Positions 52,351 through 60,945 of a stretch of DNA of 64,000 bases are shown piece by piece. Both the position numbers and the translations under genes were made by a program. The notes under the pieces are model-generated. The model was not told the DNA's origin. It did not search any database and worked only from the letters and a program-made list of their open reading frames with translations. How positions within the stretch are numbered: position 1 is the stretch's first letter; each line of letters begins with the position of its first letter. Source of the stretch: an uncultured Ezakiella sp. (GTDB taxonomy: Bacteria; Bacillota; Clostridia; Tissierellales; Peptoniphilaceae); assembly GCF_943913045.1 (NCBI RefSeq), contig NZ_CALTVH010000002.1, positions 1-64,000 on the forward strand, in the 5' to 3' direction.

Positions 52351-54986
52351 AAAGCCCTCTTTATTTCTTCCAGAGAGTCCTTGGCTGACTGGAGCAAGGA
52401 CTCATAGTCGCTTAGCTTTTCCTTTTCTTTATTTACAACTGCCTCTGGAGCCTTGTCTACAAAGCCCTTGTTGGCAAGTTTTTTATTTAATCTTTCGATT
52501 TCTGACTCATAATTTTCGATTTTCTTTTCAAGGCTTACTATTTCTTTTTCATAGTCAATCAGTTCTTTTAGAGGCATATACATATCAAATTCAGGGATTG
52601 ACATAAAGAGATAGTCGCTTGGATTTAGCTTTTCTGTAGTCGAAGAAATCTCTGTTACCCCGATTAGTGGCATTATCATATCTTTATTTGCGATGACATC
52701 TACTATTAGAGCGTTGTCGCCAGCCAAAATCAATTCTGATTTCCTGCTTGGGTCGATGTTTCTAGATGCCTTAGCATTTCTAACTTCTCTGATAATGTCC
52801 TTTATCTTTTCAATTACAAAAACGCTGTTTTTAGGATTTTTGATTTCCAAGACTTCTGGCCAAGCTTGAACCATAATATAGCCCTTTGAGTTCGGCAAAG
52901 ATTGGTAAATCTCTTCGGTGATAAAAGGCATAAATGGGTGCAAGAGCTTTAAGCTGTTTTCGAGTACGTATAGGAGTACTGACTTCGTAACAGCCTTTCT
53001 GTCTTCGTCATCACCATAGAGGTCGCTCTTTGAAAATTCAATATAATAATCGCAAAGGTCTTCCCAAATGAATGAGTAAATGCGTTCAGCTGCAAGACCA
53101 ACTTCATATTTGGATAAATTCTTGTCAACAGTTTTAATTGCATCATTAAGTTTTTCCAAAATCCAAATGTCCTTGTCGGTGAGTTTGTCCTGGTCAAAAT
53201 CAGTTGACTTGTGGTCTCCAATGTTCATTAGTAAGAAGCGGCTTGCATTCCAAACCTTGTTGGCAAAGTTTCTTGCGTTTTCAACCTTTTTCTCGTCAAA
53301 TCTCATATCGTTACCAGGAGAATTGCCCGTAACCATATTAAATCTCAAGGCATCGGCCCCATACTTTTCAATAATTTCAAGCGGGTCAATACCATTATCT
53401 AAAGACTTGCTCATCTTCCTGCCTTGAATATCACGGACGAGTCCAGTGATCAAAACATCTTTAAATGGAATTTGATCCAAGAAATATTTAGATGTAAAGG
53501 TCATCCTAATAACCCAGAATAAAATAATATCAAAACCAGTGATCATTAGATCAGTTGGGAAGAATTTTTTAAAGTCTTCAGAGTTTTCATCTGGCCAACC
53601 CAGGGTTGCAAATGGCCACAAAGCTGATGAGAACCAAGTGTCAAGAGTATCAGGATCTTGGTGGATATTTGTAGATCCACATTTCTCACATTTTTCTACT
53701 GGGCTTTCGCTTACATGAATATGTCCGCAGTCCTCGCAGTAATAAGCTGGAATTTGATGGCCCCACCAAAGCTGACGTGATATGCACCAGTCATTTAAAT
53801 TTGATAACCAGTTCCTGTAAATCTTTCCATATCTTTCAGGATAGAAATTTGGCTCACCAGCATCAAAAGCATCAAGTGTATCCTGAGCCAAGTCCTTCAT
53901 TTTAACAAACCACTGCTTGCTAATCAGTGGCTCGATAACAGTTTTACACCTGCTACAATGGCCAACTGCATTTTCGTGCTTCTTTTCGCTGACCAAAAGC
54001 CCCTCAGCCTTTAAGTCTGCAATAATATTCTTCCTTGCCTCATACCTATCCATACCTGCGTACTTCAAAGCATTTTCATTCATCTTAGCATCTTCATCAA
54101 TAACTACAAATTGACCCAGATTGTGGCGTTCACCAACCATAAAGTCGTTAGGGTCATGGGAAGGTGTAATTTTTACAACACCAGTGCCAAATTCCATATC
54201 AACATAATCATCAGCAATTATAGGAATTTCCTTGTTGACAAGTGGAAGTATAACTTTTTTACCAACCACATCCTTGTATCTGTCGTCGTTTGGGTTAACA
54301 GCAACAGCCAAGTCGCCAAGCAAAGTTTCTGGACGTGTTGTAGCAATAACTACGCCCCCGTCTCCATCAGCAAAATTATATTTGATTTCCCAAATCTTGC
54401 TATCGGTATCAACGTGGTCAACCTCAGCATCAGAAATAGCAGTCTTACAATCTGGGCACCAGTTAATAATCCTGTCCCCCTTGTAAATAAGACCGTCATC
54501 ATACATGCGTTTAAAAGCTGTAAAAACAGCGTGACTCATATTATCATCAAGGGTAAATTTCAATCTATCCCAATCACAAGAAAAACCCATAGACTTGAGC
54601 TGGTTAATAATATTGCCCCCATGCTCATGGGTCCAGTCCCAGGCCTCTTCCAAGAAGCCATCACGACCAAGCTCTTCCTTGGACTTGCCTTCGCGTCTAA
54701 TCTTGTTTACAACACGAGATTCAGTTGCAATACTTGCGTGATCTGTGCCTGGTAGCCAAAGAGCAGCATAGCCTTGCATCCTCTTTAGCCTAATGTAAAT
54801 ATCTTGTAAGGTATACATTGAATGCCCCAAATGCAAATTACCAGTAACATTTGGCGGTGGCATCATAATTGTATATGGCTTACCATCTTTATTAACAGAA
54901 GGAGAAAACAAATCATTTTCTACCCATTCATTATAAATTCTTTCTTCAAAATCATGCGGATTATATTTACTATCTAATTCTTTCAT
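52347..54986 (-). CDS. valS: Valyl-tRNA synthetase
   Basis: 879 residues, normal for a Firmicute ValRS. HIGH motif in PPPNVTGNLHLGH (about residue 45-57), editing domain (TTRPETLLGD), two CxxC pairs forming a zinc site (CEDCGH...CEKCGS), KMSKS near 527, anticodon-binding domain, and the C-terminal coiled-coil arm (about 800-879). ATG 54986 is preferred; GGGGAAG lies 8 nt upstream. The upstream frame extension overlaps the promoter. The leader is about 40 nt, too short for a T-box. Confidence 0.96.
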   Translation of the reverse strand: MKELDSKYNPHDFEERIYNEWVENDLFSPSVNKDGKPYTIMMPPPNVTGNLHLGHSMYTLQDIYIRLKRMQGYAALWLPGTDHASIATESRVVNKIRREGKSKEELGRDGFLEEAWDWTHEHGGNIINQLKSMGFSCDWDRLKFTLDDNMSHAVFTAFKRMYDDGLIYKGDRIINWCPDCKTAISDAEVDHVDTDSKIWEIKYNFADGDGGVVIATTRPETLLGDLAVAVNPNDDRYKDVVGKKVILPLVNKEIPIIADDYVDMEFGTGVVKITPSHDPNDFMVGERHNLGQFVVIDEDAKMNENALKYAGMDRYEARKNIIADLKAEGLLVSEKKHENAVGHCSRCKTVIEPLISKQWFVKMKDLAQDTLDAFDAGEPNFYPERYGKIYRNWLSNLNDWCISRQLWWGHQIPAYYCEDCGHIHVSESPVEKCEKCGSTNIHQDPDTLDTWFSSALWPFATLGWPDENSEDFKKFFPTDLMITGFDIILFWVIRMTFTSKYFLDQIPFKDVLITGLVRDIQGRKMSKSLDNGIDPLEIIEKYGADALRFNMVTGNSPGNDMRFDEKKVENARNFANKVWNASRFLLMNIGDHKSTDFDQDKLTDKDIWILEKLNDAIKTVDKNLSKYEVGLAAERIYSFIWEDLCDYYIEFSKSDLYGDDEDRKAVTKSVLLYVLENSLKLLHPFMPFITEEIYQSLPNSKGYIMVQAWPEVLEIKNPKNSVFVIEKIKDIIREVRNAKASRNIDPSRKSELILAGDNALIVDVIANKDMIMPLIGVTEISSTTEKLNPSDYLFMSIPEFDMYMPLKELIDYEKEIVSLEKKIENYESEIERLNKKLANKGFVDKAPEAVVNKEKEKLSDYESLLQSAKDSLEEIKRAL

Positions 54987-55032
54987 ACAACACTTCCCCA
55001 TTAAATATTGGCATAAGCCTGATTTATATATA

Positions 55033-55061
55033 ATTATACACAAAGAGCCTTTAAATGTAAA
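55033..55061 (-). promoter_or_regulatory. Promoter of valS
   Basis: Minus-strand TTTACA (55061-55056), 17-bp spacer, TATAAT (55038-55033). Confidence 0.82.
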
Positions 55062-55189
55062 GCAAACACAAGCCATTAAAGACACATTAAAATACCTATG
55101 TATGCTTAATAAAAATAACTTGTAATAAAACTGTAATCATAAATCATTCGTAATTAACTTTTCTGTAACTTGTATAGGAAAAGCCATGT

Positions 55190-55251
55190 TATAATTAAAT
55201 CATCCTATTGTTTTGTTTTTGAAAAATCCGCAGATGTTAGCGGATTTTTTT
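55190..55251 (+). ncRNA. Possible very short orphan transcript (TATAAT plus terminator)
   Basis: A TGTTATAAT extended -10 at 55187-55195 is followed within about 50 bp by a strong terminator (55222-55250, AAAAATCCGC/GCGGATTTTT plus T-run) on the plus strand, with no ORF between. No good -35 is present. It may be a tiny RNA, a remnant of a lost gene, or chance. Confidence 0.3.
55222..55251 (+). terminator. Orphan intrinsic terminator
   Basis: 10-bp stem AAAAATCCGC/GCGGATTTTT with an 8-nt loop and T7 on the plus strand. No plus-strand gene lies upstream for several kilobases. Confidence 0.8.
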
Positions 55252-55263
55252 ATATCCAAATTT

Positions 55264-55305
55264 AAAGAGCCCAGGTATATATAAGCTTATATACCTGGGC
55301 TCTTT
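55264..55305 (-). terminator. Long perfect hairpin downstream of the McrB/nuclease operon
   Basis: An 18-bp perfect stem (AAAGAGCCCAGGTATATA and its complement) with a 6-nt loop that is itself palindromic. The T-run is short (TTT), so it is either a terminator helped by its strong stem or a processing/stability hairpin. It lies 39 bp beyond the nuclease gene. Confidence 0.65.
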
Positions 55306-55343
55306 ACTTATCTTGTTTTTAATTCTTGTTTTGTATCAAATAA

Positions 55344-57020
55344 TTATCTAGCTTCTTCAGCTAGTTTTTCTAATAATCTAAAGAAGGCCATGTTCCTAGA
55401 ATTATCTGGGCTGTATTTAAAAATTCCAAAGTCACTATAAAAATCTTCTATAAGTCCATCATCAAGGTTTTCAAAAAACCATATATCCGTTTTGTTTTCA
55501 TCAAAGCGTCCTTGAAGGACATAGACCATCTGGTCTCTCTTGCCGTCAGTCTTCCTGATTTGGTTATAGTATTTTGAAATAACTTGGTCCATGTGCCCAC
55601 GCAAGATTGTGTTTCTAGATTGATATTTTGCATCAAGTATCAAATACTTGGTCTTTTTACCTTGAAACTTCAAAATAAAATCAGGAGAATAATAATTTCC
55701 CGTCTTGTTGAAATTGGTAAAATTGTCATCGCCACCACTGGTTCTCAAAAGTCCAATATCATTTAAACTTTGATCCCTGTAGATCAGTGGTTGAAAATAC
55801 AGGCTTAATTTTACCCCATCTCTCTCCCTATAAAAGGTATTAAATAAGACATCTTCATTTTGAAAGACATTGTTGACTGTAGGATAATAAAATTGCTTGT
55901 CCCTTGTCTCAGCTTTTATATAGCCCATTTCCTTTAGTGAATTCAAAATTCTAGCCAGACAATAGTATTCATAAAGCTTGTCTATGGAATCTATATTGAA
56001 ATAAAATTCATGGTATCTAAGATTTACCTTGCGGGCATTTTCCCATCTATTCATATAGGACCAGAATACTGGATTTATATAATCGTCCATGTTGGAGGTC
56101 AATTTAAATTTACCCCTTGATTTAAACCTATTCCTAAGCAAAATATTTTGAAGGATTTCAATGTTTTTAGCAAGCCTTCTCAATTCTACATAAACGCGGT
56201 CTATCCTTAATTTATAGGTTATAACTATTGGCGCACTATAGCCTTCTGGCAAAGATTTTTTTATAGATTTGTATTTTTTCTCCATATCCTTTGTAATGGC
56301 CAAGATTTTTTTATAAAGCTTTTTACTAGCTACAGTAAGCTCATTTAAAAACTCCATTATCTCTAGGCGCTCTTTCTCAACTTTTGGACCACGAGTCAAA
56401 TTTGATCCCATAAAATTGCTTGTAAGAATCCTCCGCCTGGATGATAAGATTTGATCGCTCGCAGAAAAATCCCTCTCGTACATAGACTTGTGCTTATTGT
56501 AGGTCTGTATAATATTTGAAACAAGGTTATTGTAGAGACCCAAAGTGATTGTGTCCTCTTCATAGCTAGTATCAATTTGCTGACTCAGGCCATGCTCTCC
56601 AGAAATGTAATAAATCATATCATCAACATTTTTCTGGTCGTCATTTGTTTTTGTAGTTACTAGGACCTTGTCACTAGAATAAAATCCATCGGTGTCATCA
56701 CTATAAATCAAATGAACCCTAAGCCTTACGCTATCGATCATCATAAGAAAAGGATATGACCTGTCTTTGTCATTTGATCCCTTGTACACGACTTTAAAGG
56801 CATACCTGTCATCAGATTTTTCTATTAACTCAAGACTACCTATTTCTTCTTCGTCAATATAAAATTCACCAGATACAACTTCTTTTTCTGAATAAATAAC
56901 AAAATTAATCGAGTAATATCCGTTTTCAAACACCACGCCATTTGTATACCTGTCCCTACCAAAGCCGCTATTTAAATTGATGGAGTTTTCAGTATTGGTG
57001 TTATAGCATTTAAGCTGCAA
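55344..57020 (-). CDS. PD-(D/E)XK nuclease-domain protein (DUF2357/McrC-like)
   Basis: 558 residues. The C-terminal third has a PD-(D/E)XK core: Asp in YYSPDFILKF (about 445), then LILDAKYQS (about 461) with the Asp-x-Lys, followed by MDQVISKYYNQI and QMVYVLQGRF. The N-terminal half (about 1-180) is beta-rich, and a helical middle (about 190-400) contains many basic residues, as in DUF2357 proteins that partner McrB-like ATPases. The usual role is the DNA-cleaving subunit of a McrBC-like restriction system. It starts 23 bp after the ATPase gene and ends the four-gene operon. Confidence 0.78.
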   Translation of the reverse strand: MQLKCYNTNTENSINLNSGFGRDRYTNGVVFENGYYSINFVIYSEKEVVSGEFYIDEEEIGSLELIEKSDDRYAFKVVYKGSNDKDRSYPFLMMIDSVRLRVHLIYSDDTDGFYSSDKVLVTTKTNDDQKNVDDMIYYISGEHGLSQQIDTSYEEDTITLGLYNNLVSNIIQTYNKHKSMYERDFSASDQILSSRRRILTSNFMGSNLTRGPKVEKERLEIMEFLNELTVASKKLYKKILAITKDMEKKYKSIKKSLPEGYSAPIVITYKLRIDRVYVELRRLAKNIEILQNILLRNRFKSRGKFKLTSNMDDYINPVFWSYMNRWENARKVNLRYHEFYFNIDSIDKLYEYYCLARILNSLKEMGYIKAETRDKQFYYPTVNNVFQNEDVLFNTFYRERDGVKLSLYFQPLIYRDQSLNDIGLLRTSGGDDNFTNFNKTGNYYSPDFILKFQGKKTKYLILDAKYQSRNTILRGHMDQVISKYYNQIRKTDGKRDQMVYVLQGRFDENKTDIWFFENLDDGLIEDFYSDFGIFKYSPDNSRNMAFFRLLEKLAEEAR

Positions 57021-57043
57021 ATAACTATTAATACTACCACCCC

Positions 57044-59518
57044 CTAGAAACTTACTGATATATCTTCAATAAAATTATCGTACATATCCTTGTAAGCTAC
57101 AAGGGTTTCTTCTAGTTTTGGCATATCCTTAACTTCTTGCAATAAGCCATCAATAAATCTCTTGTTGATGCTGGTGGCCATTCTCGATGGAAGCATAAAT
57201 TGAAGAACAGCCATCTCCAAGGCCAGATATTTAAATTCTGTTATATTGGTCTTTAAGAGAGGAGTAATCGAGGATATAAATTGCCTTGATTTTATAATAG
57301 TCCTAGGACTAAGTGGAGATCCATATCTTCTAAATACATTTATTATATTTGCCAGCTTGTTTTCAAGGTCTGGATTTAAATTATCGTGTTTGGATTGGAT
57401 ATCTAGAATATCCGATAGTTTTACAACACCTTTAGGGCCCATGCCATCCATATCCTTTTGATAAAAGTTTTTGCTCTCATATTTAGCTTCAACTGTGGCA
57501 GTTTTATCATAAAAACGTGAAGTCAACTCCAAGCTGGTATGGTCTTTCTGCAGAGTTGTAAAAAACCGCATATTATCCTTTAATTGAATTTCTTTACCAC
57601 CACCCAAATTTAAATAGTCCTTAGATCCTATTTCATGCTCTAAAAAGCTTGACAGATAATGCTCAGGCATTGACAAATTTGCGTTATCAAGAAGGACAAT
57701 ATGTGGCAAGTTCAATTCACAAGTCTTATCCATCATTTCTAATAATCTTTTATTGTTGGCAGTGAGCTCTCCAGAAACAGGATTGTAAAAACCTATTAAA
57801 TCCCTGGAGCTTCTGATATCTGGATCAATATTTACCTTAATATACAAGCCATTATCTTCCGTCAAACCTAAGGCTCTTGCAAAGGTGCTAACCATTGAAG
57901 TTTTACCTGAACCAGTGCTGCCATTAACATTTGTTATATAAGACATACCAAAAAGCACCAAAAGATTGGCTACCATATTCCTGGATATATTGTAATTAAA
58001 TTCAAAGTTCATCATATAGTAAACATAATTTACCAATTCCTCAGATGAATTAAAGCTGGCCAATTCAAATTCTTTTTTTTCAGTTCTTTCAAAGTTTTTG
58101 AGGCCTTTGAGTGTTGACATAAAATCATCCATGCCTTCTTTTCTCAGATCTTTGGCAATTACCCTGCCAATATTCTTGTATTCATCAACGGAATCTTTTA
58201 ATTCACTTACAACTTCGCTTTGAATAGTCTTCAAATTTTCAAGCTCTGCCTTATTCTCTTTAATTTTACCCTCTAGACTTTCTTTTTCTGTGGCAAGATC
58301 ATTTACATAACCCATCATTGTCAGTTCTTCTTGCCTAATATTTAATTCTTTTTCTATAGCCTCGATTTGCTCGTTTAATTCTTTGGCTAGGTCTTCATTT
58401 TCCTTAAGTAAAAAATCTCTGGAGTCTTTAGCGTCAATGCTCAGCCTATTTACTTCAGCTTGTAAGGCATCTTTTTCTCTTTCTAATTCTGATATCTTTT
58501 CCCTTACCTCTATAAAAATAGTCAGCCTATCTTCAATTTCCTCAAAATTATTATCCAAAATTAGCCTAATTACATAATCCTTAAGCTTATCGTCTTTGAG
58601 TAAAAATGTAGCTATTTTAAATAAAAAGTCAGTTCCCATTTCAGATTGCTTAATAATATTGCGGAAGCGCTCAACTCTTTCCTGGCTAGCATTTGGATAA
58701 GTAACATTGTTAATAGAAGTTAATAGAGCTTTTTTAAGGGCGCCTACATCAGCGCTATTAATATTTTCCTCACGCTCAAAAACGCTTAGAACAGTTTCTA
58801 TTAGCATTTCATCTGATATAAAGTCCTCTAGCTTAAGCTTGTCTTTGTTTTCATCTAAAAAGTTTTTACAAGTTAAGAATACACCATTTTCAGCCCTATC
58901 TCCAACCTTAAAGATAAACTTATTTAAAATAAAATCTTCATCTATAAATAAATTATAATCGTATTCACTAACTGCGGCTAATTCAACTGTATTATCATTT
59001 ATAATATAAGTAAAAGGACCACAAATACCATCCCTAGCCTTAATAAAAATCTGGTCAGTATATATTTTTTCTAAAACATAATCTAGTTTTCTATTTTCTA
59101 TAATTGTTTCTAAAGAATCTTCGCTATTAATAACCTGTATAAAATTATCATTTTTAAATCGCTCTAACCAAACTTCACTTGACTCATCCCCATAAGAAGG
59201 GTTAAATTTCATCCTATAAAAATTATTTTGTTGGTTGGTGTCAACTTCTGGTTCAAAATTAATCCTAATTGAAACCAAGTGGGTTAATTTATCAACAATT
59301 TCTTCGGAAGAAAATCCTCCTTGTATACGAACTTCAAAGCTTCCTAGCTGTGGGAAATCTTCGGGGTTGACTGGGAGTACTTCCCCATCGCTTAAAATAA
59401 AACGTGGGTAAACATAGCAAACCCTATTAATACTATTAGAATATTCTCCATGTGAATAGTTTTCGTTATAATAGATCCAACCTAAAAGTTCCTTTCCAAC
59501 ATAATCACAAATGCTCAT
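57044..59518 (-). CDS. McrB-like AAA ATPase with coiled coil
   Basis: 824 residues. The N-terminal 1-345 region is of no clear family and could be the target-sensing part. A coiled coil (about 345-475) precedes the AAA domain: Walker A GSTGSGKTSM (about 538), Walker B-like VLLDNANLSMPEHYLSSFLE (about 608), in which the usual DE is DN, and TTLQKDHTSLELTSRFYDK (about 660), which corresponds to the sensor/arginine-finger segment found as NxDETTHxxSxKVLDRA in McrB-like partners of DUF2357 nucleases. ATG 59518 is favoured over GTG 59527 because AGGTGA overlaps that GTG. Confidence 0.78.
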   Translation of the reverse strand: MSICDYVGKELLGWIYYNENYSHGEYSNSINRVCYVYPRFILSDGEVLPVNPEDFPQLGSFEVRIQGGFSSEEIVDKLTHLVSIRINFEPEVDTNQQNNFYRMKFNPSYGDESSEVWLERFKNDNFIQVINSEDSLETIIENRKLDYVLEKIYTDQIFIKARDGICGPFTYIINDNTVELAAVSEYDYNLFIDEDFILNKFIFKVGDRAENGVFLTCKNFLDENKDKLKLEDFISDEMLIETVLSVFEREENINSADVGALKKALLTSINNVTYPNASQERVERFRNIIKQSEMGTDFLFKIATFLLKDDKLKDYVIRLILDNNFEEIEDRLTIFIEVREKISELEREKDALQAEVNRLSIDAKDSRDFLLKENEDLAKELNEQIEAIEKELNIRQEELTMMGYVNDLATEKESLEGKIKENKAELENLKTIQSEVVSELKDSVDEYKNIGRVIAKDLRKEGMDDFMSTLKGLKNFERTEKKEFELASFNSSEELVNYVYYMMNFEFNYNISRNMVANLLVLFGMSYITNVNGSTGSGKTSMVSTFARALGLTEDNGLYIKVNIDPDIRSSRDLIGFYNPVSGELTANNKRLLEMMDKTCELNLPHIVLLDNANLSMPEHYLSSFLEHEIGSKDYLNLGGGKEIQLKDNMRFFTTLQKDHTSLELTSRFYDKTATVEAKYESKNFYQKDMDGMGPKGVVKLSDILDIQSKHDNLNPDLENKLANIINVFRRYGSPLSPRTIIKSRQFISSITPLLKTNITEFKYLALEMAVLQFMLPSRMATSINKRFIDGLLQEVKDMPKLEETLVAYKDMYDNFIEDISVSF

Positions 59519-59527
59519 ATTAATCAC

Positions 59528-60295
59528 CTATCCTAAAATTTTGTTTCTTAAAATAAATATAATAATTGTAAAAACTGGTAAAAATAAAAGCCAATAGCTG
59601 TTTGTCCTCTTCCTGTTAAAGTCCTCATCATAAAAATACACAAATAGATTTGCAATAATTGAAGACCCTTGAGGGAACATGCTAATGGCACCAAAAATAG
59701 CCTGATTTGATCTTATTGGATCAAAATAGGCTAGTGAAATCATATAAACTGAAAGGGAAATTGCATAATTTACACCTAAAAATAATGATATAAACAGAAT
59801 ACAAAAGGTCAATAGCAACCTGTAAGCCCAAGCCTTATCATTTCTCTTTACAGAATTCCAAGCATAGAAAAATGGGATTGATAAAAGCACCATAAAAACT
59901 TCTGAGAATTCTCCGAAATAAAATTGCTTAAAATTAAAATAATGATAAAATCCTTCGGCAAAAACTATAACAAAAAGAACTGGCCATAGGTCAAGCCTTG
60001 CATTGTAAACGCACAAAAATATGCAAAATATTGCCATAGGAATTGTAATTCTTCCAATGAATTCACAGGCTAGAGAAAAACCCCTACTAGCAATAAACTC
60101 AATTATAGGAGAATAGGTAAATCCTGATTCCATCAAGATCCTCTCCTCAGCTAACTGTCTATAGATAACAGCGTCGTGAACAAAATATTTTGAAAAAATA
60201 TATATTATTGACAAAATAAAAGTTGTCCAAAAAATATTTTGGTAAGAAAAAAATTTCTTTGGAGCCTCTTTTGGCTTATACAAATTATAATTCAT
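59528..60295 (-). CDS. Polytopic membrane protein of the McrB/nuclease operon
   Basis: About 255 residues with about eight hydrophobic segments and short loops. I do not recognise the family with confidence; GRITIPMAIFCIFL followed by aromatic-rich helices is faintly like TraX-type proteins. No catalytic motif stands out. ATG 60295 is preferred over ATG 60304 because AAGGA lies 8 nt before it. It ends 9 bp before the ATPase start, so it is part of the same transcript. A membrane anchor or effector role within the system is inferred only from the operon. Confidence 0.6.
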   Translation of the reverse strand: MNYNLYKPKEAPKKFFSYQNIFWTTFILSIIYIFSKYFVHDAVIYRQLAEERILMESGFTYSPIIEFIASRGFSLACEFIGRITIPMAIFCIFLCVYNARLDLWPVLFVIVFAEGFYHYFNFKQFYFGEFSEVFMVLLSIPFFYAWNSVKRNDKAWAYRLLLTFCILFISLFLGVNYAISLSVYMISLAYFDPIRSNQAIFGAISMFPQGSSIIANLFVYFYDEDFNRKRTNSYWLLFLPVFTIIIFILRNKILG

Positions 60296-60296
60296 A

Positions 60297-60860
60297 CTAC
60301 TCATCCTTACTATGGTCTTTAATGATATCCCTTAGAACCTTATGTCTGCTATAAAGCTCTGTATTTACTACATCTTTATTATGGCTCTTAACCATCTCAT
60401 TGTCTATTGATCTTTCAAGGTATTTAGCCACGCCAATAAAGACTAGCATCAGCAAATGAGTATATGAAGTTTTAATAGAAGGTTCAGATAAGGATCCGGT
60501 AAGCTCAACAAAAAAGTTAATATTTAAAATATTATTATAACCGATAACCATTATAGCTATTGATCCTACGTATAAAACGGATGCAAGTATAATCTTAAAT
60601 ATATTTCCACCAACTCGAGGGCTAACTAACAATTTAAATACAGAAACAAAGGCATAGGCCCCTAAAAAAAATAAATAAACAATCAAAAAGTTAAATAAAC
60701 GTCCATACATTTTTATCCTACGAACAGCTTCGCCGGTAAGTTCGTTAGAGGATAATTGCCTAACATTATCAACCCTTACGACCTCCATATAAATAGCAAC
60801 TACACAAAAAATAATAAATAAAGCTATCCATAGGCCTTTAAAAAATTTCTTAAATTTCAT
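60297..60860 (-). CDS. Four-helix membrane protein of the McrB/nuclease operon
   Basis: 187 residues: four hydrophobic segments (about 9-27, 52-75, 85-108 and 128-146) and a charged C-terminal tail of about 40 residues ending KDHSKDE, probably cytoplasmic. No family recognised. ATG 60860 follows GGAGAG. It is the first gene of the four-gene unit; a small hairpin (ACAGG/CCTGT) lies in its leader. No strong promoter was found upstream, so readthrough from the opp operon past its terminator is possible. Confidence 0.6.
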   Translation of the reverse strand: MKFKKFFKGLWIALFIIFCVVAIYMEVVRVDNVRQLSSNELTGEAVRRIKMYGRLFNFLIVYLFFLGAYAFVSVFKLLVSPRVGGNIFKIILASVLYVGSIAIMVIGYNNILNINFFVELTGSLSEPSIKTSYTHLLMLVFIGVAKYLERSIDNEMVKSHNKDVVNTELYSRHKVLRDIIKDHSKDE

Positions 60861-60904
60861 AATCTCTCCAATATAACAGGACTAACCTGTGTTTATAATA
60901 AATA

Positions 60905-60930
60905 AGGGGAGAGGCTAAGCCCACTCCCCT
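60905..60930 (-). terminator. Terminator of the opp operon
   Basis: Minus-strand stem AGGGGAG/CTCCCCT with a 12-nt loop, followed by TTATTTATT, 16 bp past the oppDF stop. The weak T-run suggests partial termination. Confidence 0.6.
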
Positions 60931-60945
60931 AATATAAATAATTTT

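Noticed and set aside
54987..55085. Longer ValS start (extra N-terminal residues) and a possible T-box
   Set aside because: The extension overlaps the promoter and does not resemble ValRS. The leader of about 40 nt has no room for a T-box.
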